Origin: Paramacrobiotus metropolitanus
Lineage: Eukaryota; Tardigrada; Eutardigrada; Parachela; Macrobiotidae
Length of the DNA: 64,000 nucleotides
Assembly: GCF_019649055.1 (NCBI RefSeq)
Contig: NW_026570339.1
Location: forward strand, 1-64,000
Direction of reading: 5' to 3'
Shown: positions 49,501 through 59,300 of the stretch, piece by piece
How the letters are laid out: each line of letters starts with the position of its first letter
How positions within the stretch are numbered: position 1 is the stretch's first letter
Translations under genes and position numbers: made by a program
Notes under the pieces: model-generated
Seen by the model: the letters and a program-made list of their open reading frames with translations, nothing else
Database searches by the model: none
Told to the model about the DNA's origin: nothing

Positions 49501-52113
49501 AATACCACTTACCAGACGATCCAGATTCCCAGGGGTTGTTAAAATCCGTTGGGCGCCATGACATGCTATGCGGAAGTCGCACCGCGACAACCGCACTAGA
49601 TGACCAAACCTACTCAATCGGTAGAGTGGGAATATGCTCTGGACTCCGTAAGTGGTACTACTGCCTACTTCCGCTAGGTACGAGCGGATTGCTGTGCCTA
49701 ACGAAAGTTACCGAAACCCAAACACTCAGGAACTTCCCAAATGTTTAATCACCAAACTGAACGAACGAACAAACAGAACAGAACAGAACGAGATATGAAC
49801 TTCCTTCTAACCTAGAGTCACACGACCTTTCAGCTAGAAACAAGCTCACAGATTTAGTTGAAGTCAGAAACTTCAGACCGATTCGTTAAACCAGAATCAT
49901 GGATGGAATTAGCGATGAAATGCGTTAGATAAGAACAGCAAGTCATACGTAACGGAACAGACAACACGTTACGTCATAACACGTACGTAATACGCGCAAC
50001 TACGCATAGCGCGTTAGTACTGTACTCGTTGCGAATTGGTTTGCCTTGTGAAAACCATTCAATCTCGGTGCCTACGTAGCCAGTACGGAGTGCAGTAATA
50101 AGCCCTAACAATTGTAAGCTAAGCCCAAAAAACCGAATTCTGTAGAATATACTGTACATAATTAAATGTTCTCTTGTTATTTATTTTGTCCTCTTGGCAC
50201 ATAACCAGCATGACGCAAATCACGCAATAGTTCTGGCGGTAAAATACAGTAACCTTCGCGTTCACAGTGTCAGTCTGATGGTGATTTTTACGGAGTTCGA
50301 CGTGTACTCGGTGTAAACCTGTCAAACCGTCGTACGCGTTCAACGTGTGCTTCCAGAATAGCGCTGGTGAAAACTGACGGCAGTGACCCGCTACCGTCAC
50401 TGCCTTTGGAAAACAGTAAGTACTGTACTGTACGCGATCACAGAGAAATCCCCATTCCGGCATTCCCCACCGTACCGTTTGGCTCTCATCTGTGAGTGCA
50501 GGTCCAAATGGGACAAGATGTCGCTCAGCAGCCAGGGCGTCAAATCACTCAGCATCGCCGCATCAATGTCCACATCTAAGCAAGGAACACATTAATTTCC
50601 ACAATCATGCAGTAAAGTAACTACTACAACAAAGTACAACTTCACGGTTTAACTGGCTACAGTGGCGGGTGCATCTTCTCGAGACAACCTTCTAAACTGT
50701 GATCATAACTTGCGGCAAAAATCCGCAGGACTGACTGCCAGCAAAGGATGCCAGTAAAAAGAGCTGCGGCGTGCATTTTCTCGGGAAGCAGCTTTAGCGG
50801 TTGTGGATGATACGAGGTGGCTGCAGTGGTCATGTTGTTATAGATTCCCTTATAATAAAGTGGACCGCTAGCCGTTGAATTTTTATTTTGGTCGCTTTCC
50901 ATAATTTATAATTTGATTTGCCAAGTTTTCTTTCTATGCCCTTGTAGAGAATTCTCTTATCTTTATGAGGATGTATTGCAACAAACAGTAAGTAAGACTT
51001 GCTTTAAGTTGACTTGCTTTAACCAAGAGCGGGTAAACGCTCATCGAGTGTATTGTGTGTAACGGGTACAACTGCTGGCCGAGATAACTTGCTGCGGGGG
51101 AAATGTAAGTAACACGCCGCTCAATGCTCACCGGTTTCCACAGCCACGGCCACGGGCACACTGTCCATGCAGCTGGTGTGGAGCGCTGCAGCGGGTGCAT
51201 GTAGCGGCGGAAGCAGGGCGCGGCTGGCCAGATGCGTCTCCAAGACTGCGGGCAGGCTGGCGGCCATCCAGCGTGCCGATCTCGATTGCGCGTCCTTGTC
51301 CTTGGCCAGTCCGACGACGATGATGGTGCAGCCCTCGTCTGCGATGCGCAAATGAAACCGGCAGCAGTCGTCCAGAGGTTCATCCTCGACCAGACTGTAC
51401 TGGCCAGGCAGAGCGTCACGCAGATGCTTGATGATGCGAAACTTATCGGAAGGTTCGCTGAGCAGGGCGCGGGCGCGGGCGCGCGCAAAGGGAATCCAGT
51501 GCTTGGTGTACAGCACACCGCTGACGCTGGCCCGCTCCGGCTCCGGCGAGGATGGAGCGCTGGCGCTGGGGGGCAATGCACTGGCCAGCTGGTTGGGATG
51601 GACCACCTCCACACAGGGACGAGCGCCGCTGCCGCTGCCGCTGCCGCTGCTGGACACGTCGGTTCGGATGCAAAACAGATGACACCCAAAGTCACAAGCC
51701 CATTTGCAAGCCTGGAACGACTCCAGCATAACGGCTGGTCGGAAGCGAAACGGCCCATTCTCGTCATCGCGCAGTGCCGCCAGTATGGGCGCATTTCGGC
51801 CAAATCTCCCCTGCAGCTCGTCGTAGTACGTCGGCAGTGGCCAGACGTCCTGCATGGGCAGCCAGCGAGCGGGGGCGGTTGTGGCGTTGAAGTGGATGAA
51901 GGCGCGCCCGCATTCGCCGTCCGTGTCGATATCCTGAATGTAGCCCAGCCACCAAATGTCGCCATCGATATCGTTAACGTTGGCGTCACGGCGGCGGATG
52001 CGGGCGGCGACCGTGTTGCAGTAGCTCATTTGACTGCCATCGGCCAATAACGGCTGATACAGATACCGCGGCCGCGGCAGCAGCACCGCATCCTCCAGCC
52101 TGTCCGCAAGGGC
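43514..52113 (-). CDS. F-box protein with a large unfamiliar N-terminal region (4 exons seen, 5' end open)
   Basis: Exons on the minus strand: 52113-51132, 50575-50476, 44584-43838, 43637-43514; phases agree and give 650 residues plus any upstream exon. Exon A (residues 1-327) reads R-Y-L-Y-Q-P, W-W-L-G-Y-I-Q-D-I, F-I-H-F-N-A-T, Q-D-V-W-P-L-P, a Gly/Ser repeat, then H-W-I-P-F-A-R and L-V-E-D-E-P. I know no named domain for this. Exons B and C are spliced to give an F-box: L-T-P-W-L-L-S-D-I-L-S-H-L-D, then M-R-A-K-R, V-C-G-L-W and L-L-L-G-H-P, which should bind Skp1 in an SCF ubiquitin ligase. The remaining 290 residues contain no WD40, LRR or Kelch repeat that I can see. The exon A acceptor at 52114-52116 is plausible, but the first ATG in frame is at 52029, so the start is unresolved. 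Intron 2 is 5.9 kb because a retrotransposon sits in it. Confidence 0.75.
44858..45314 (-). repeat. 3' LTR of the retrotransposon
   Basis: 457 bp; nearly identical to the LTR at 49559-50016. Imperfect inverted ends share GCTATGCG/CGCATAGC. It is the 3' LTR because gag runs on the minus strand. Confidence 0.92.
45315..46285 (-). other. Non-coding 3' part of the retrotransposon body
   Basis: About 970 bp between the Gag-integrase stop and the 3' LTR hold no long frame. The word CCCCCACTGC (minus GCAGTGGGGG), which forms the purine tract beside the LTR at 45,315, occurs again near 45,788 and twice within the deletion joint at about 46,647 and 46,731. Confidence 0.6.
46286..48793 (-). CDS. gag: Gag fused in frame to an integrase zinc-binding module
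   Basis: An 835-residue open frame. Residues about 70-300 are coiled-coil-rich (Lys/Glu/Gln). A retrotrans-gag domain follows, around F-D-G-K, C-L-T-G-T-A-L-T-W-Y and the F-T-S-Y-D-T region. Next comes a single C-x2-C-x3-H-x4-C zinc knuckle (C-F-K-C-H-G-A-H), one residue shorter than the usual C-x2-C-x4-H-x4-C. After a short Gly/Ser/Arg-rich joint (around 46,640-46,750) the frame goes straight into the H-x-H and C-x2-C module that precedes integrases (R-V-V-V-P-E, Y-Y-W-P-G-M, C-E-Q-C) and stops. A deletion of the pol region that kept frame is the simplest explanation. Confidence 0.9.
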   Translation of the reverse strand: MDAVSCQQKPDQSAADSGKARPGSNVQQSGGVQVVLSEGNALSASGLSGTAKDTVVTKHLDLTEMNKVLEQINNAPDYSAVVTGDDDDSDAELAAVDQRDGNADAHYSQKVGKESDESSTAAVVDQLHKELDAEKVRYHALALKHDEVIGKYNDLVEKYDDSVDHQKKLTDDLKLLTIMRTRDAKLMQDAFEHVNSESEKLQLERQKFQLEKEKAQKSFQEGTAALNKKYASFLAEQTAFKVAVDKWKIDKNNGRHAVNDDVIFVPHVEAGRRSVVVQDMAEPVRKLYSAVHKPVFVVKDTQKLENFLDLRERAHNMQECLGESRSPSPTISEVSTIALAKMEATVAELDRRLKEQEAKGGSTVSAPFDMDKFTDAMKGAFRTDTMYPEKFDGKTDTNKVEQFIQSVDNCKNHNSWSDGDVISKCLSRCLTGTALTWYLDKYDSNKKLKWSEWKKLLREHFSDEKDLMAVRDKIADRHFTSYDTPNSYVDWFTTSFKKLDLNESERVYYLKQGLKKNRFFWFKYMEEKRVADVEEFLSELKLQYKLRNSNPGPGYSDSKQFSGRKPADADSSSVKAAGDETKKTDGSVGDNGKQITINYAKRYFPDGQPICFKCHGAHVGKKCTSSEPRKPITAEPPDQVIKAYMMKKSMGKNPESNSLGSFLMRRPEVNSFNVQVKSAQVAEGDETRSGGGAAQSQFSSARCPTRHSLRSGGAQARVGWRRKQSNSAYLKRLKFLIENPEAEMSQDEKENVKGFHVYRGIVYRSKGGRYGRHRVVVPEVSRQDLLRDCHESYHAGNLHDYWSVRKYVLRNYYWPGMNAELWKMEAGCEQCSAHV
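48652..49197 (-). CDS. Small upstream retrotransposon ORF overlapping gag
   Basis: A 181-residue frame from the ATG at 49197, one frame away from gag and overlapping its start by 142 bp. It begins acidic, then a basic stretch (K-S-K-P-S-R-R-K), and a possibly folded part with W-F-L-P-E-D-E and L-T-L-H-D-Y-D. I recognise no domain. The overlap suggests leaky scanning, reinitiation or frameshifting between the two products. Confidence 0.5.
   Translation of the reverse strand: MDGTVIEPSALTAGHEDGPEEPSTGKSKPSRRKGMINVEEFEAMLVKADYLSPPTVQWFLPEDEKVGDFCKKWEIVLPRTGELSQEWVEYDLNGGKKPGGYDQWIQAGRKIPARRTIHLTLHDYDQQYGTELHGKWMQYLANKSLISLQQIAVKLVQGRMCSKAAECRLYSVRAMHCLPVV
49335..49455 (-). repeat. Two-copy repeat in the retrotransposon leader
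   Basis: A block AGCACCTGG, then CACTTAGGAACC and TGCCTC, occurs at about 49,338-49,378 and again at 49,411-49,452. It lies in the leader between primer-binding site and first ORF, a place where packaging or dimerisation signals are expected. Confidence 0.6.
49559..50016 (-). repeat. 5' LTR of the retrotransposon
   Basis: 458 bp; it should hold the element's promoter, reading leftwards. The primer-binding-like site lies next to it at about 49,541-49,558. Confidence 0.92.
50576..51131 (-). other. F-box gene intron 1
   Basis: A 556-bp intron with GTGAGC donor and CTTGCTTAG acceptor on the minus strand. No internal feature is seen. Confidence 0.6.
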
Positions 52114-53272
52114 CTGCAGAACAAGTGCAGCGTTGTCACTATCCACCACACGATAGAATTACGATTTACGAAGCCATCTCCCTTCAGTTTTTCAACTTGT
52201 TGAAAGAAATGCATGTGTACAATTCAAAATTGAAGGGCTGTGTCATACCTACAAGCTTCAAGCATCGTAAGGTCTCCAGTTCCAACCACTTAATTAAATT
52301 TTTATGGCCAGTTTAATTAGAGTTAACTTCCGGTTCACATGTGATAAACTGATACGACACGCATTCCTGAAGTTGTTCTGAGATGTACGTACGAATCTGA
52401 GATAAAAACGTGTGCAGACTTCACACTAGACTTTCTGAGCCAAAGTGCCTGACATTCTGACAATAAGGCATAAACTAAGTAATACTGTACAATATTTCTG
52501 GTCTTATACGCTAAAATTCTGTATTAGTACTGTATTATTGGTATCTCCATATCTGTATCGAAACCATTGCTAGAGCCTAGAGGGTAGTGTGTTTATATTG
52601 TAAGACTAAGAGTCTAAGACCATGTGTTCAGTTTTTAATGCTCGTAAAGAACAACTTCAAAACCAAGGTAAATCCTCAACTGAAGAAATTCCGATGCCAA
52701 GCAGCCCAAGCGAATAACTTACCGCACCGGCGACACAGGAATTTGTACTTTCTTCCATGGTAAAAAGGGATCAAATCAAAGGCCGAGAGCCGAAGATGTA
52801 GATACAGAATATTAATTACGCAGATCCATTCGATATTCGCTCGTTTCTAACAATAATTGCAAGTGACAGTCTCAGATGCTCAGACTGATGTTGTAAAATT
52901 ATGTTGCACCACGTTGTAATTCTAACAAATACGTTGATTCTCTGTAAAATTACGTTGTACCACAGGCATATGCCAAAATATAAATATAAATAAACAGGTT
53001 CATTTGATTATAATTGTTGAGCGAAGCTCGCTTTGTACATATTGAGAAATAAAATCAAGGAAAAAACAGGTAAAAATATAATAATGTTCAACAGTTCAAG
53101 GTTCATCACGACGATCACACGCTTATTTATTTCTTTGATTATTTATTTATTAACACGCACATGTGCTCTCCCTGCCTAGTATCTAGCGAAGGTAGCGCTT
53201 CGTACGCTTGCTCACCCGCACGAGGTGGCTGTGTGCAGATACGCGTGACGGAATAGCTAATAAGCCAGCGTG
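52114..53272. other. Upstream region of the F-box gene
   Basis: The missing first exon and promoter of the F-box gene should lie here or beyond. I found no convincing start codon plus donor on the minus strand. Short frames exist but none has homology. The sequence is AT-rich, with TACTGTAC-like words and two CCATGTTG/CCACGTTG-type blocks near 52,910-52,970. Confidence 0.35.
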
Positions 53273-53896
53273 TTAAGGAAAATGGCCGGGTACATACTAC
53301 ATAGCGTCAAAAAAGGGATACATACACTGTCTAAAACTGTAGTTACGAGTGTAGTATTCGCGCACTCCGAATCACTTTTTTCTAATACTTTATGTCATTC
53401 TAAAGCTAAATGATTTGTATACATGGTTTTGAAAACCGTTGGCGCGCGCAACATCCGGTTGCCGATATATGGCGTACTAAAATGGGCGAAAATGCATTGT
53501 TGGGTACCAAATGTCTGATTATTAGTTATAAGTTATTGCCCGATCTTTTTGAAACTTTGCTGTAAAAGGCACATGACTCGAACCAATATCAAATCCGTAG
53601 CAGTTTTTCCCGCTTTTAGAATGAATTTCGAAAATTTTAATATTCATTGTACAGTTATGGTAAAGTCACAGCCCAATAATCTACTGTAACTGGGCTGTGG
53701 TAAAGTGATATGAACCCGTATCTCGGCAACCGGATGTTGCGCGCGCAAACGGTTTTCAGAACAAAGTACACGAATCATTAAGCTTTACCGTAGAATGACA
53801 TAACCTATTAGAAAAAAGGTTTTCGGAGGGCGCGAAAGCGAAAGTTTTAGTGCATGAATCCCATTTTTGACACCATATACCGGGCCATTTCCCTTA
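53273..53896. mobile_element. Foldback element FB-3, complete copy
   Basis: A 624-bp element whose ends are inverted copies: TTAAGGAAAATGGCCGGGTA at left and its near-complement TACCGGGCCATTTCCCTTA at right. Further arm pairs are GCGCGCGCAACATCCGGTTGCCGA against TCGGCAACCGGATGTTGCGCGCGC, and AAAAAAGGGATACATACACT against AGTGCATGAATCCCATTTTT. The centre carries a shorter hairpin (CCCAATAATCTACTGTAACTGGG). No coding frame exists. It defines the family of the partial copies at 39898 and 41275. Confidence 0.85.
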
Positions 53897-55770
53897 GTAT
53901 TGCAACAGCTGGTTCGTGTTTGTGTTTGATTCCGTTCTTCCAAATTGAGTCATCGACAGCACTTCTCAGCCATCACTGCTGCAAATACTACCCTCTCACC
54001 CGTTCAACACTGTGTCGTCCACAATCGGCCCTTGGTTCTAATTTCTCGCAGGAAAACAGGATGTGATAATCCGGCGCTTCTAACAATAACTTCTGTGCTT
54101 GGCATCCCTGAAATTCAATGTGCTTTACAAATATCAAATCGCTGCTGCAGGATGAATGATATGATCTGCATAATCGTGTTGTTCCGCGCGGGCATTAGTC
54201 AGCAGAGAATTATTCTTTTACTTGTACAGTACCTGCTGACGTATTCTTTTCTGTACCTATTAGCTGCTTTTAAATTTCTACTCAAATCTGTTGATCTGTC
54301 TTAAGCATTTACATTAGCATATCATTGGTTTTTGTGCGACCAGATTGCAAGTCCCGTCGGGGTTGTTTGCTCTTGTGCCGTAATAATAACCGTGTTGCGG
54401 CAATCTTTAAAAGTTACATATGATATGTAACATATCACAGAACGGCCGTCTTGTCACTACCGCTGCCGTGTGATATAAAAAAGCATCACTGGCCTTCTTT
54501 TTACCAGATCCTTGCGAAAAAAAATCACATATGCATCAGCACCATCACATACGTACACAAAAGGTAGTAAAAGAAAGGAAAGTAGACTGTCTCATTCATG
54601 TGGCAACTTGAACCATATGCATCTTGACCAGTTTGACCAACTCTGCCCTCTCCTGTGTCTTTTGATAAGAAGTAGAGAGGTTTGCAGGTGTTCCAGACCT
54701 ATCGGTTCAAAAAGGCGAGTTAGGCGGGATGCAGAGCTAAACAGCGAACGGTCATCACACAAGAATGGGTCTGATTCAAACCGCTTACCATTTTTATAGC
54801 GTTTGCGATGATAAGCCTCGGTGATATGTGGCGGTTTGAGAGTCATCGCAACACGGTTAATAGTAATGTAACAGATGACAGCCGAGGGGTCACGAGTGAG
54901 CTTTATTGACAAATAAAGGGAATACAAGTACTGCGTAATAGCAGGAAGAAAGAACAAAGCACGTCTGGCTGAATCCAGCAAGTGGTTGCTAAACGGGTTC
55001 TTGAGCATCTGTCTAGATGTGAAAGAATATACCAATTGCGCCAAAACACGAATCGCGACATACTTACATCGAAGTTCACCCTTTACATACTTACATCGAA
55101 GCTCGAAAAAGGCTTGATTGGCTGGGCTTCGATGTAGGTCCATTTTCGCTCGAAGTCTGTCGCGGGGCGTTGACGAAAACCGTTACACAGATAGGCGTAC
55201 CTTGTAACGGGTCTAAGCGACACCCAGTTACTTACAAACTTCGTGTTTCTGCGATTTTGATTTGCTGGTCAACATTTTGAGTTAGATCGAGGCTGCCCAC
55301 CGCCAATAGAAAAATTCGAAATCTCGTGGTTTCTCTCCATACTTGCCGCTGCCAGTGCAGTTAACAACAAGAAACACAGTAAAACAACGCGTTCTACTGT
55401 TTTGTTTTTATTTTCGAAGTTCGTATTTGCTTTTTTATTACTTTTATTTTCAGTTTCTTTATTAAAATGGAGATTTAAAGTGGTAATGCTGACACCTTTA
55501 TGTCCATAGCAGGGAAGCCTGTATTTCTGGGATTCCAGAGAAAAATGGTTTATTTACAGTACTATACTGTTTAGCCCGATGAGTTCTTACCTTTGGGATT
55601 TTTCTTAACATCAGCTTTGATTATTGTCGACGTGCGTATTACAATTCGCTAGGAAGGCCAAAACGTGCGTAATACCTGTTTGGCCTTCTTTGATGATTTG
55701 TGATATTCTCGACATAGATTGTTGGCACCGTATCGCAGGGAACCCTGCTTGCTGGCTATCCAGCCGTAGC
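53897..55770. other. Gene-poor sequence
   Basis: No gene is supported. An inverted pair, ACTTACATCGAAG (twice near 55,060-55,100) and CTTCGATGTAGGT (near 55,126), could form a small hairpin and may mark another element end. Opposite-strand frames at 54,512-55,143 have no recognisable domain. Confidence 0.4.
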
Positions 55771-55900
55771 TGATGTTGAAGTGAAGTGAAGTGAAGTTTA
55801 TTGTCCTTGCAACGGAGCGGTTGCCCCCTCTAGGCTTCAGACAGTAGAAAGAAAACAGAGTTTAGTAAGAACATCGAAAAATAACAATAAAACATGAAGG
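55771..55900 (-). mobile_element. 3' tail of a LINE (non-LTR element)
   Basis: Read on the minus strand the sequence runs ...AGGGGGCAACCGCTCCGTTGCAAGGACAATAAACTTCACTTCACTTCAAC. It ends in short tandem TTCAC repeats after an AATAAA, as in LINE 3' ends. No coding part adjoins, so it is either a very short 5'-truncated insertion or a SINE-like tail. Confidence 0.55.
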
Positions 55901-57636
55901 TCATTTTGACATTACGTAAAAAAAGCAGGAAAAAAAATACGCAGAAATCAAGCTTTAGCCATAATCGCATGAACAGGCAGAAAGAAAGTCAGTGCTTTTG
56001 TTACGGTTGCGAAAAGTTATATTTACCTGTGTGGAAAATGGGAGGGAGACGATCGCGCTGGGGTCGATGCGTAAAACTGCCTTCTATGGTTCAGTGCTTG
56101 TTCTGCTTTAACACCCGACTGCCACTATTCTTACTGGATAGCCTTGCACAGTAAGCCGGATAAAGGTTTTATTTCAAACTGATGGGATAAGTTATAAATT
56201 GGCTTGATGTATTTTAGTCAGTTTTTAATTTTGGCCTGTGTTGTAAGGCAATAAATTACTTATTACACTATACCGTAGCACAGCGGGTTCCCGCTTTGAT
56301 CTGGCTACCCAGAAATACAATTATGTATTATGTTAGCCGCGTATTTCTAACTCTATGTAGTTAAAAATTAAAGTATTCTATAATAATCATTTTTTGGCGC
56401 TCTTTGTGATCGCGGGTTGTGAATTTATAGCAATATTCTTTGTGTAGAAATGCTGTGCTGGAAAATAAAATATCAGCGCAGCATCTATTTAAGTCTGTGC
56501 GTCTTGGCTGTTGTGCGCACGCGATCGGGTTTAGCCTTTACAGACATACACGAAAGATGTGCAAACGAGCGCGGTTTTGAATTCTTTGTTTGTAAATGCA
56601 CGGTAAAAATCGATGTAAGTCAGTCCCTGATGCGCCTATGCGCAGTGACTATAATGCTGGCGACAAGCACGTGCGTGATGCGATCGGGACATATCAGCTG
56701 TGTGAGGCGCAGACTGGACTCGATCCAACGCGAGCGTATGAACGCTGATTGGTGCTGCGAGAGAGGGACGAGAGAGCAGTGCCGCTCAGTGTATGCGCTG
56801 CATATATCCGCTTCAGCAGATGAGTGAGTGCAGTGCAGCAGCACAAGAGAGAGGCGATGCGGCATGCAAGTAAGTGCAAGTGCGCCCTGTGTGGGCGGAG
56901 CACCACGCGCAGGCTCGTATGCCTAATATGCCTCTGGGCGGGAATCTGAGCTCCTGAGAAGGATGCTCCGACTCGATACCGCACCAGTATCGCACAACTC
57001 TCCGGTTGGACCCATGTAGGGTCGAAGGTACGCGTCCTCAGCAGCGGGAGTCCGGTGTCTGGTTGACCGTCCCATACTTCACTTCCGAACCCATGAGAGG
57101 CAAGCAGTTCACGGCCGGGAAATCCGGAAGTCGCTCGGGCGTTTTCTTGGACCGGTGATGCATCTGTTGGCTGGCTTTTTGCGTCGGTTGGCATCGGAGA
57201 ACAATGTGAAAAGAAAATGTGATGAGTTATACAGCACGAAAGAAAAATGTGAAATAAAGTTTAATCACAATTCCAGTGAGCAAGAAGGGGTACAAAACAG
57301 ATCTGTTAAAGAGATCGAACTAGAAAAAATACAATTCCGTTTGTTAGGAAAAAATGCTAAAAGAAATGCAAAAATCTGTCCGGGGGTCCTATTCCGACTA
57401 GGATGACGTCCACGGGGTGCTTGAGTCGCCACAGGGTCTCCTGTTCAATCTCATCCGGTAAGTTAGGTCCGGGTTGTGCGATATTAAAACAGAAACGCTG
57501 GTGTAGAAAAGGAACACATACTCGGATGCGGTAAATTGCTAAAAAGATGACTCCCCGGCCGACAATTAAGTACTTACTTACTAAGCACTTTTAGCCACTA
57601 TCAATTACACTCCTTAAAATACTTCTCCTGTGTCAG
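55901..57636. other. Gene-poor sequence upstream of TBCE-like exons
   Basis: Weak open frames at 56,450-56,827 (plus) and 56,694-57,194 (minus) have no recognisable homology. I looked for upstream exons of the TBCE-like gene (leucine-rich or CAP-Gly) and found none. A donor-like CCG-GTAAGT at 57,458 has no convincing exon before it. Confidence 0.35.
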
Positions 57637-57904
57637 CTAATGAGTCTTCCGCAGATTTTCCCGCTGCTGCACCACACGCACCACCTGGAGTCGCTGAATT
57701 TGAGTTTTAACCCGCTGGACGGACTACAGGTGACCGACGTCAGGGCGCGGGCGCGGAGGGGTGCCCCTTGTGCCCTTTGCAGTCCGCCAGCTGCCGGCAT
57801 AACGAACGTCTCCTTTCGTCCGCCCCACAGCTGCGCCGGCTGATCCTCAACGGCAGCCGCATCGATGCAAGGGTGGCACTGGCGCTGCTGGACTCGCTGC
57901 CGCA
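57637..57904 (+). pseudogene. Two isolated exons of a TBCE/TBCEL-like leucine-rich repeat protein
   Basis: Exon a (57637-57729) encodes H-H-L-E-S-L-N-L-S-F-N-P-L. Exon b (57831-57904), after a 101-bp intron with good borders, encodes L-R-R-L-I-L-N-G-S-R-I-D and A-L-L-D-S-L-P-Q and ends in a GTAAGT donor. The pair matches the consecutive repeats of tubulin cofactor E and its like, where a leucine repeat with N-L-S-x-N-P-L is followed by L-x-L-N and W/A-x-x-x-x-L-x-x-L-P. The expected next repeat (E-E-L-x-L) is not found in the following 6 kb, and nothing is found upstream. They may be part of a real gene with very long introns, or a captured or broken fragment. Confidence 0.55.
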
Positions 57905-58375
57905 GTAAGTCCTTTAATCACTTGTCCCCAACTTGGCCTGTCTTCAGCCGTTCAGCGGGAAGAATGCCTGGCGTTGACAGTGCGGCAGTGTCGGAGTCGC
58001 GGCTGCCGGCGATTAACACTTTAGCCCGACCCTCCACGTACGCAGGGGAATCTGCGTCAGCATCGATCCACGCACATTTCTGCTTCCAGGACAAATCTCA
58101 CTGTCCGGTCGTCGTCGTTAGCCGATACTTGGCGTTCGCTGCCGATCGATTAACTGGCCTAGCTGTAGTGTACAGCCTCCACAATATTTTTTTGCAGATA
58201 TTTTATTTTTTTTTAACAATTTTAAACGACGATTTTTAAAATTATTTGTTAATTTTTATAAAATACGACGGCTTTATTTGGCAAGGTTTGTTATGTGCAG
58301 AGCTCATCACTTGCCGGCCTCTGAATTACATAATTCAAATGAAATGTATATTATAAATATTATTATTATTATTAT
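57905..58375. other. Sequence after the TBCE-like exons
   Basis: No further exon is recognised. The end (58,335-58,375) is an ATT microsatellite that leads into a 345-bp repeat array. Confidence 0.4.
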
Positions 58376-59066
58376 ATGTACAATTCCTACTCCGCCGTTT
58401 CCTTTTCCCAACATCTCCTCCTACACCGTTCGACGTAGATTTTTCGCCGATAACTTAAAAAGCGTATAAATTCCCGTAGGGTGGCAAGACGGTTTTCGTT
58501 TATCGTTATTTTCGCTTCCAAATTTACGAAACTTTTTCGGAACGAATTTCGCTTATTGGCTGAATCAGAAAGTACTAACGGCCGGCGAATAGGCGGAATC
58601 AGCTGTTATTATTGCGGAAAGAATAACTATGGCAACACCTACAGTAAGGAATACCAATACATTAGGGACTTTTAGATTTCACCACATTGCTTACGGGTTA
58701 CGTTCGTATAAATACGCGGACCGTTGTTTTCCTACACCGCCGTTTTTTTTTACCCAACATCTCCTCCTACACTGTTCGACGTAGATTTTTCGACGATAGC
58801 TTAAAAAACGTCTAAATTCCTGTAGGGTGGCAAGACGGTTTTCGTTTATCGCTATTTTCGCTTCCAAATTTACGAAACTTTTTCGGAACGAATTTCGCTT
58901 ATTGGCTGAATCAGAAAGTACTAACGGCGAATAGGCGGAATCAGTTATTATTTGCGGAAAGAATAACTATGGCAACACCTACAGTACGGAATACCAACAC
59001 ATTAGGGGCTTTTAGATTTCGCCACGTTGCTTACGGGTTACGTTCGTATAAATACGCGGACCGTAC

Positions 59067-59099
<33 letters not shown>

Positions 59100-59300
59100 A
59101 TTACAATCCTCACTCCGCCGTTTCTTTTCGGTTTTTTTGGCAAACAATTCCTAGACCATTCGACATTTCAACCCGCACGATAGCTTAAAAAACGTGTAAA
59201 TTCATGTAGTTTGGTTCAAAGATTTTGGTTTTTCGTAAATTTCATTTTTAGAATTACGAAACTTTTTGGAAACGAATTTCGTCAGTTAGACAGAGTGAAA
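58376..59300 (+). repeat. Tandem 345-bp repeat, two full and one partial unit
   Basis: Units start near 58376 and 58722, and a diverged third starts near 59098. Shared blocks are CTCCGCCGTTT, CCCAACATCTCCTCCTACAC, GGTGGCAAGACGGTTTTCG, TTTACGAAACTTTTTCGGAACG, AATAGGCGGAATCAG and GGGTTACGTTCGTATAAATA. An ATT microsatellite precedes units 1 and 3. A fourth, diverged unit lies at 60255-60480 beyond the satellite. No coding frame exists. Confidence 0.85.

Larger units (their letters stand above)
44858..50016 (-). mobile_element. Young non-autonomous Ty3-type LTR retrotransposon in F-box intron 2
   Basis: Two LTRs of 457 and 458 bp (44858-45314, 49559-50016) differ by about one substitution and one indel. 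Both begin TGACATGCTATGCG and end CGCATAGCGCGTTA. A 4-bp target duplication GTAC lies at 44854-44857 and 50017-50020. On the minus strand the 5' LTR is followed at once by TGGCGCCCAACGGATTTT, a primer-binding-site-like sequence starting TGG. A purine tract AGTGGGGG precedes the 3' LTR. The body codes for gag and only the zinc-binding start of integrase. Protease, reverse transcriptase, RNase H and the integrase core are absent. It must have been copied by a related autonomous element. Confidence 0.92.

Noticed and set aside
52621-52716. 31-codon ATG-to-stop frame upstream of the F-box gene
   Set aside because: Too short, on the plus strand, with no homology or splice context.
56450-57194. Opposite-strand open frames of 125 and 166 codons
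   Set aside because: No domain, no splice context and no recognisable protein composition; probably chance.
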